Of a stretch of DNA of 64,000 nt, positions 58,301 to 64,000 are shown one piece after another. Position numbers and translations under genes: made by a program. Positions within the stretch are counted from its first letter, which is position 1, and every line of letters starts with the position of its first letter. The DNA comes from Spisula solida (lineage: Eukaryota > Mollusca > Bivalvia > Venerida > Mactridae): positions 1,622,001-1,686,000 of the forward strand of contig OX365949.1 in NCBI GenBank assembly GCA_947247005.1. The letters are read 5' to 3'. The notes beneath the pieces are model-generated. The model was given only the letters and a program-made list of their open reading frames with translations. It was not told where the DNA came from and ran no database searches.

Positions 58301-60733
58301 CGTGAATAGCACTCAGCTTAAAGCTGTTGATTACCATGCACATGCAATAAAACTGTAAAGCCAAAGTCCTAAATATTACAAATGCGAGACCATACATGCA
58401 TACATGTATATTATATGTCATCTTGTTTTTATGTATTTTAAAACTCTTTTTATTTACTGACTGGAATTCAGTGAAACTGCTTGTAAAACCGATTTAAATA
58501 TCATCAAGGCTGCGCATGCGCGTAGTTGACACGTTCATATGAGATCGTGTTAAACATAGTACGTGTAGCTCTTTCCTTATTACTTCACATTCGGAGAGCT
58601 CTAAGTTCTACTATATTATATATGTGTACACTCCACTGCATTCTAGTTCTATAAAACGTACTGCATTTATCACAACCGTTCACCCTATTTTCCATCCTAC
58701 AGGGATAGTATGACATCTTTTTCACACGCATAATTGTGTTGTCTGTGCAGTGTGGCGGCCTTAATACGTCTGTCTGAACTTGTAATCAATAGCGTTATTT
58801 TTCATCATACAGGGATTTGTTCTGTCTGCATGTTCTGTCTGACTTTAGGGAACATCTACAGAAGTTGAAGTATTTACAATGTTTTATCAAGGAAGTGATG
58901 AGAATGTACAGTATTGTTCCAATAATAGAACGGGTGCTACAGGAACCTCTAACAATAGATGGGGTCACACTCCCTACAGGAACATCACTGGAGATCAACA
59001 TTCATGCTATCAATCACCGCCCAGACGTATGGTCAGATCACGAGGTAAGGATGACTTTTAATGTTTTTCGAATTGTCCTTACGGATATTTCAGATGTTTT
59101 CAATTAGTATCAATCCTAATAAATGTTAGATCCTGCCTACTGTGATTGTACTTCAATTGTTATCCAGTCAGCTTGACCTTTTGATAGCCTATATATCTAG
59201 ATTCAAAATTAATACTAGTACATGTATCTATAAAACTGTTTTTCTTCCCAGTGACTGAGAACATATAGCCCTTGGTTTGAATAAAGCCCATCTTATACAT
59301 CAGTCTGAACGAATCAAGCAGCAGTTTGTCAAGCGAACATGTTATCCATAAACATGCTCTTCCTCCCGGAAAAGCATTGCGGGATAGATAGGCGTGTATG
59401 TTCTATTTTCTACCCCAATGATCTAGGTAGGGAGAAGCGGGAATAATTCTTTGCATGTGCTGCATTCTCATTCTTTTCTTGTATTTCAGGAGTTTCGTCC
59501 GGAGAGATTCGAGAAGACGTCTCTAGTCAGAGATCCATTCAGTTACATTCCATTTTCTAAAGGAAATAGGTTAGCTTGGTACAAATATGTCCCCTAACGG
59601 GTAAAAGAAGGTTGTTGAATGTTCCTACGGTACCGTACGTCATTAAACAGTAAAACTTCGTTATGCCGAGCATCATTATTACGAGCACTCGGCTTATGTC
59701 GAGCATGTACTTTATAATTGGATAGTACATCTTGCTTTAGAAGCTCCCAAGAGAAGTGATGTTCTTAGTATGCTTGTTAACCAGGAAGTCAAATAAAAAG
59801 CATTAGATCGGCCACATTCACACATCTGCGTATTAAACATGTAACCTTGAGATAGCGGCACACACAGTCGTCTGTTCACGTACCTCTATATGATATACTA
59901 CACATGTATTGTAGCTAAATAGACAATATTGTCATGGCACTTTGCAAGGATACAATTATATCAGCATGTGGAGTTGTCCGCTTGTGTTTTGTTTTTGCTA
60001 TCACCAAGTGACAGAAGAAGTACTGTGTTTGCGCGTGGAATGTCCATGTGTCTTGTTTTGAAGCTTTAATGTGAACGCTTTAATGTGAAGTATTGTGGTA
60101 TTGGACGTGTCATCCTTGGTCTAGTCTGTATCCATCTAACAATGATACATGGTTTTTATATATCATTCAGGAATTGCATTGGACAACATTTTGCGATGAT
60201 GAAACAGAAGGTGTTTATTTGTCGTCTGGTACAAATGTAAGTGCATGTATTTGTAAACGTTGGACGACTGAAAGTAACTTTCTGTTTCACATTTTACAGA
60301 TTACCATTTATATCCTATAATATCTATAGCGCGTTGCTCCATTCAAAACACAGGAGTTAAATTATCGCAATAACGGAAACTATGCAATGACCCTGGAACA
60401 CCCGTTGAACCACAGTTTCTGACAATTTTTACACGTATGGACGATAAAGAATCAAACGGTGGTCTATGTACTACAAATGATATACTAACTGGGCTTGCCT
60501 AGCATGCTTGCAAATAAGTTTTAAAAAAATAATCGCATTATTTGAGAAATATGTTGCCAATATGAACAAACTAACTACCTTTTCATTATGTATGTAATGT
60601 TTTAGGATTCTAATGCTGACATTTTACCTACAGGTTTCACGTAGAGCTTGACGAGAATCACAAAGTGATACCAACATCACATTTAGTGATGCGTGCAAAG
60701 CATGGGATCAAAGTTGTCCTTACACCTCGTTGA
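49855..60733 (+). CDS. Cytochrome P450, CYP4-type (11 exons)
   Basis: Haem-thiolate monooxygenase, probably anchored in the endoplasmic reticulum. Exons: 49855-50004, 50881-51082, 51362-51492, 52223-52341, 56169-56301, 56904-57036, 58159-58279, 58849-59044, 59490-59569, 60171-60236, 60634-60733. All are GT-AG with compatible phases; the sum is 1431 nt, giving 476 residues and TGA. Motifs: N-terminal membrane helix, I-helix [15 protein letters not shown] (about 281-295), K-helix KEVMR (about 344-348, ExxR), RPERF, and the haem loop FSKGNRNCIG with the proximal Cys near 424. EV..F.F.GHDTT is the CYP4 signature. The position held by Glu in covalent-haem CYP4s (FEGHDTT) is Ala here. The length is slightly below the usual 500. 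CYP4s hydroxylate fatty acids and related lipids; the true substrate is unknown. Confidence 0.9.
51748..52015. repeat. Dispersed repeat, left arm of inverted pair (intron 3)
   Basis: About 268 bp that match the complement of 57624-57883 at high similarity by eye (for example ATGTCGAAATAGTA, GGATGACAAAATACT and AACCTTTTTGAGGAGCCAT on the complement). Confidence 0.75.
52105..52172 (+). other. tRNA-like sequence in intron 3
   Basis: TTCAGTTGGTAGAG (A box) and GGGCTCGAACCC (B box) lie at tRNA spacing, with CCCGGT at one end and ACCGGG at the other as a possible acceptor stem. The anticodon stem is poor, so this is more likely a tRNA pseudogene or SINE head. Confidence 0.45.
53040..55957. repeat. 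36-bp satellite, about 81 copies, with 972-bp higher-order repeat
   Basis: Unit ACAGAACAACACAAACAAAC followed by CAGTACCAATGTGCCT. It spans 2918 bp (2918/36 = 81) in intron 4 of the P450 gene. Variant units (AATTCAAACA, AGTACAAATG, CATAACAAC) recur in the same order 972 bp (27 units) later, for example at 53551 and 54523. Because the unit is a multiple of three and nearly free of stops, long open frames of up to about 1000 codons arise on both strands. I treat them as artefacts. Confidence 0.95.
56169..58279 (+). CDS. P450 exons 5-7: central helices and I-helix
   Basis: Exon 5 (56169-56301) begins [11 protein letters not shown] and runs to EQNEQ; its donor is GTACGT, and an earlier GTGTCG at 56274 is rejected because only this donor keeps the frame. 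Exon 6 (56904-57036) has [14 protein letters not shown] and EVANFLFAG. Exon 7 (58159-58279) completes the I-helix [12 protein letters not shown] and ends in EEVQ and the first two bases of the next Met codon. Confidence 0.87.
57624..57883. repeat. Dispersed repeat, right arm of inverted pair (intron 6)
   Basis: Inverted counterpart of 51748-52015. Together they flank exons 4-6 and the satellite. No coding sequence is seen. Confidence 0.75.
58849..60733 (+). CDS. P450 exons 8-11: K-helix to haem loop and C terminus
   Basis: Exon 8 (58849-59044) has [15 protein letters not shown] (ExxR) and HRPDVW. Exon 9 (59490-59569) has EFRPERFEK and [10 protein letters not shown]. Exon 10 (60171-60236) supplies [13 protein letters not shown] with the haem Cys. 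Exon 11 (60634-60733) ends VVLTPR then TGA. All junctions keep frame. Confidence 0.9.
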
Positions 60734-63380
60734 TATTGCCCAACCGATCTTAGCACATAGAACATGGAATCCTTAAATATCAGTGCTTATCCGTTGTCCA
60801 ATCAGAGTTGTTATTTTAACTAATCAAATCATTCTTACGGAACAATAACGAAGACACACGGGGATTATTTAGCTGCAAGTCAATTGTTCTCAGCTATAAA
60901 TATTTGCTTTTACCACTATGTTCAACATGTGTGTTATTCTGCCTTTCTCGTACATGTGTTATATAAAGATAGAAGCTGTCTTAATTATTCCTGTGATTTG
61001 CTCAATTACTTTATATTGCTATCTTATTAAGTCAACCTATTGTGTTGTCATGAACTACCTTCTTACTTGCTAGCCAAGTGAGTTACTTATTTTTTATTTA
61101 TTGTCTGAAAATCCCTGTAAAGTAAAGTACCAACCTGTTCATTTCATGAGTGATTTAAAGGTGGTTCGCATTCTTAAATCACGATTTTAATGGTTTTAAT
61201 CGTTTTTCATTACAAGTTTACAACCAATTTCTAATACTTTTACCCGCTTTAATAACATTTTAGGATGATTGTCATCCATTTGATTTACACAGGTTGTATT
61301 GTTTTTTATGTTATTTATGGGGTGCCTTGGTATGTTGTTTAGTATAAGATAAGTCATAATTGTAATAACAAATTATTGATTATTGAATTTATAATATGAT
61401 GCTTATAGCAGGTACGTAGTCAGATTTAAAAACTCATTAGAGCATGTGTTACAATGTTTGTTAATTCTGTAAAATAAAATGTACTACACTTGACTTGTTA
61501 CCTATAATGTTTGATACCAAATACACTGTTTTTTGTTCGACTGTGACTGTCGTAATACTGGTCCTTCTGGTTTATCCCTGCCTAATTGACCAATGAACTC
61601 CGTTTTTGAGGAAATTGACAGAAAGTTTTTGTGATACAAGGAATCCAGGCGCACTGCCATGGCTCTTTCCGAATAGACTGATTGGTTCTTAAACGTGTCT
61701 GGTGTAAAGCACCGATACACACGAGACTACCTTTGGGTTTTCAACCAGCTCATCTCTAGTTGGGTTGGAAACAATTTCCAGTGGCCCGGTCAAGACCTCT
61801 AGATTAGTAGTCGAGAGCGCTAACCGCCCATCCAATTAAATACTCATTTTTCAGATGTTGTTTAAGAGTACAGAGACGTGTCTCTGGCCTTGCCTTTGAC
61901 TACGTTTATGGATGTGTTTGCAAATGGAAAGAACTATATCAGATGAGGAAATGCTGGATTTGCCCAATTGTATTCAAGGTTGAATCGTCAAATAAACTTA
62001 AATTTGCTAATATTGCTAAACAACTCCATGGTGCAAGAATTCCACATACAGTTCCTCAATTACTAGTAATAGTCTGCTAATTCTTCTCAGGTCTGCGAAA
62101 CATGGCCAGTTGTATTTTTTTTAAGAATGAAATCATGATACATTTTCTGCAGTTCATCAGTCTATGAACTTTTTGGGAAATCACGCCTAATGTGAAGAAA
62201 CGCCGTATTTACTGGAACGAGAAAATATACGTGGAAATGCACTGGTTGAGTCTGCAGTGGAATATTGCGGTTTTTGACCTGTCTGAGTAAAGCCAACACG
62301 GACACACATAGCCTACTTCACTGGAGGAATGCATTTCTATCTGGACTTTCACGTGGCAGTCCTCAAAGACACTGGGCATGTTCGTAGCATCTGTTCCGCA
62401 CATGTGCGGGATGTTCTACTCCGAACAACTTACGAACAAAACGGAACTGTCTTACACAGTGTGCCGAATGTTCAACTCCAAACACCTTACGAACAAAACG
62501 GAACAGAAAGTAAAATGTTTAAGACGACCAAAATTTTAGTTGCAGCCGTAATATTGGAGAAAAAATATGCATAATGATATATTTTAATGTGACTGTTTGC
62601 CCGCAATGCCCCATAATTGGAAAATAAATTTATTATATTTTATGACACAAGCGGCCATTGTTCTTGCTGTAATCACGTGACTGTTCTGGCTGCACCACCT
62701 CTGTGGCGGGCACAGAAAGAACATGTTCCGAACAGTGTTCCGGTTTGTTCGTAAGTGTGTTCCACTGTCCGGAATTTGTGGAACAGCGTTACGAATGCGC
62801 CCACTATTTTAATTGACATGTACTGCGATTAAAACGCCTGTATACCTAGGATCTCTTCGTAAGGGATATTACTGAATGCCGAAAACAACTATTTGCCGAA
62901 AACAACCGAAAACAAACACAGATTGCCGAAAACAAACGATATTTTCTATTATATTTTCTGAAATATCGTGACACGGAGTGATTTGTTAACATACAGTATT
63001 ATGATACCCTATTAGGGATATTTATTAACAAGATGATATGTAGAGATTATTAAATTAAACATACTGATAAATTTGTGGAAGGTCCGGATGGAGGCCCTGA
63101 GAAAAATACACACATACTATTCATTATTCGCAATATTAGCCGTGGACAAAATGTTCAAGAACATAATTCTAAAGTAAACCGAAATCAATCAAATTATAAT
63201 AGTTATTTGATTAAAAGGTCATAACTGCATAACTACACCATTTCTTACAGGATATTACTATATTATATAATACATCTATTAAATATTAAACGTGAATCAG
63301 TGTAATACGGGAAGTCGTTTGTTTTCGGTATCTTATAAATTTGATGATGTCGGCCTCCTGTTACTTACCGTCATATTTTA
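60734..63380. other. 3' intergenic region
   Basis: No coding exon recognised. An AATAAA-type motif at about 61471 may serve P450 transcripts. A tRNA-like or SINE-like fragment may lie around 61736-61840 on the minus strand. GAACAAAACGGAAC occurs as direct copies near 62434 and 62491 and inverted near 62740. Confidence 0.5.
62429..62755. repeat. Inverted repeat of CTTACGAACAAAACGGAAC
   Basis: Two direct copies at 62429-62447 and 62486-62504 and one inverted, diverged copy at 62737-62755 (GTTCCGGTTTGTTCGTAAG). Likely a fold-back element. Confidence 0.6.
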
Positions 63381-63406
63381 CTATGTGTGTGGGGGTCCGG
63401 TTGCCT

Positions 63407-63885
63407 GTGCGTGTAAGATGTGGTGTGTGTGGGAGTGCGCGTGTGTTCGTGTAAGATGTGGTGTGTGTGGGAGTGCGCGTGTGTTCGTGTAAGATGTGGT
63501 GTGTGTGGGAGTGCGCGTGTGTTCGTGTAAGATGTGGTGTGTGTGGGAGTGCGCGTGTGTTCGTGTAAGATGTGGTGTGTGTGGGAGTGCGCGTGTGTTC
63601 GTGTAAGATATGGTGTGTGTGGGAGTGCGCGTGTGTTCGTGTAAGATGTGGTGTGTGTGGGAGTGCGCGTGTGTTCGTGTAAGATGTGGTGTGTGTGGGA
63701 GTGCGCGTGTGTTCGTGTAAGATGTGGTGTGTGTGGGAGTGCGCGTGTGTTCGTGTAAGATGTGGGAGTGCGCGTGTGTTCGTGTAAGATGTGGTGTGTG
63801 TTGGAGTGCGCGTGTGTTCGTGTAAGATGTGGTGTGTGTGGGAGTGCGCGTGTGTTCGTGTAAGATGTGGTGTGTGTGGGAGTGC
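63407..63885. repeat. 38-bp GT-rich minisatellite
   Basis: Unit GTAAGATGTGGTGTGTGTGG followed by GAGTGCGCGTGTGTTCGT. Spacing is 38 bp (for example 63453 to 63491). About twelve copies, one shortened. One copy has GATATG for GATGTG. Confidence 0.93.
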
Positions 63886-63963
63886 GTGCGTGCGTGTGGT
63901 CGTGCGGACGTGCGTGCGTGCGGGCGTGCGGGCGTGTGTGCGGGCGTGCGTGCGTGCGGGCGG

Positions 63964-63998
<35 letters not shown>

Positions 63999-64000
63999 TG
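63886..64000. repeat. (GTGC)n / (GCGG)n simple repeat to window end
   Basis: Pure alternation of GTGC with GGGC units, reaching the right edge of the window. Likely Z-DNA-prone. Confidence 0.9.

Overview
Eukaryotic (metazoan) DNA. It is AT-rich, with short exons, GT-AG introns and dense MITE, SINE and minisatellite content. The gene content suggests a mollusc, probably a bivalve: a GRL101-like LDLa/LRR 7TM receptor, an apextrin-type (ApeC) domain, an Ngaro-type tyrosine-recombinase retrotransposon and a clan-4 P450. The taxon is inferred; no species is claimed.

Region 1 (270-43684, + strand) reads as one very large mosaic receptor gene. I can chain 45 exons with GT-AG borders and compatible phases at every junction. 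The coding total is 8046 nt (2681 residues plus stop). Order of modules: signal peptide, EGF-like, ApeC, kringle, two F5/8C (discoidin)-like units, PAN/apple-like, two CUB, C-type lectin, three LDLa, two PLAT/LH2, LDLa plus a fibrinogen-like unit, a Cys-rich unit, two LDLa, leucine-rich repeats, an LGR-type seven-helix domain, and a cytoplasmic tail that looks like a degenerate protein kinase. Every extracellular module is bounded by phase-1 introns on both sides, the classic sign of exon shuffling. I know of no described receptor with this set of modules; it is the main finding of the window.

Region 2 (about 11126-19788) is an apparently complete, antisense Ngaro/PAT-like retrotransposon in intron 14 of that gene. 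It has split direct repeats that look identical on reading, an SGNH-hydrolase ORF upstream of gag, gag, RT/RNase H and tyrosine recombinase ORFs, and two internal tandem arrays (about 30 bp and 99 bp units).

Region 3 (43685-49854) is intergenic, with inverted repeats, a microsatellite and members of a dispersed repeat family, and no convincing gene.

Region 4 (49855-60733, + strand) is a complete cytochrome P450 gene of the CYP4 type: 11 exons, 1431 nt, 476 residues. Its intron 4 holds an 81-copy, 36-bp satellite with a 972-bp higher-order repeat. A 260-270 bp inverted-repeat pair flanks exons 4-6.

Region 5 (60734-64000) is intergenic, with inverted repeats and, at the right edge, a 38-bp GT-rich minisatellite that runs into (GTGC)n sequence.

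All exon models come from reading splice signals and phase by eye. No alignment, RNA or database search was available.
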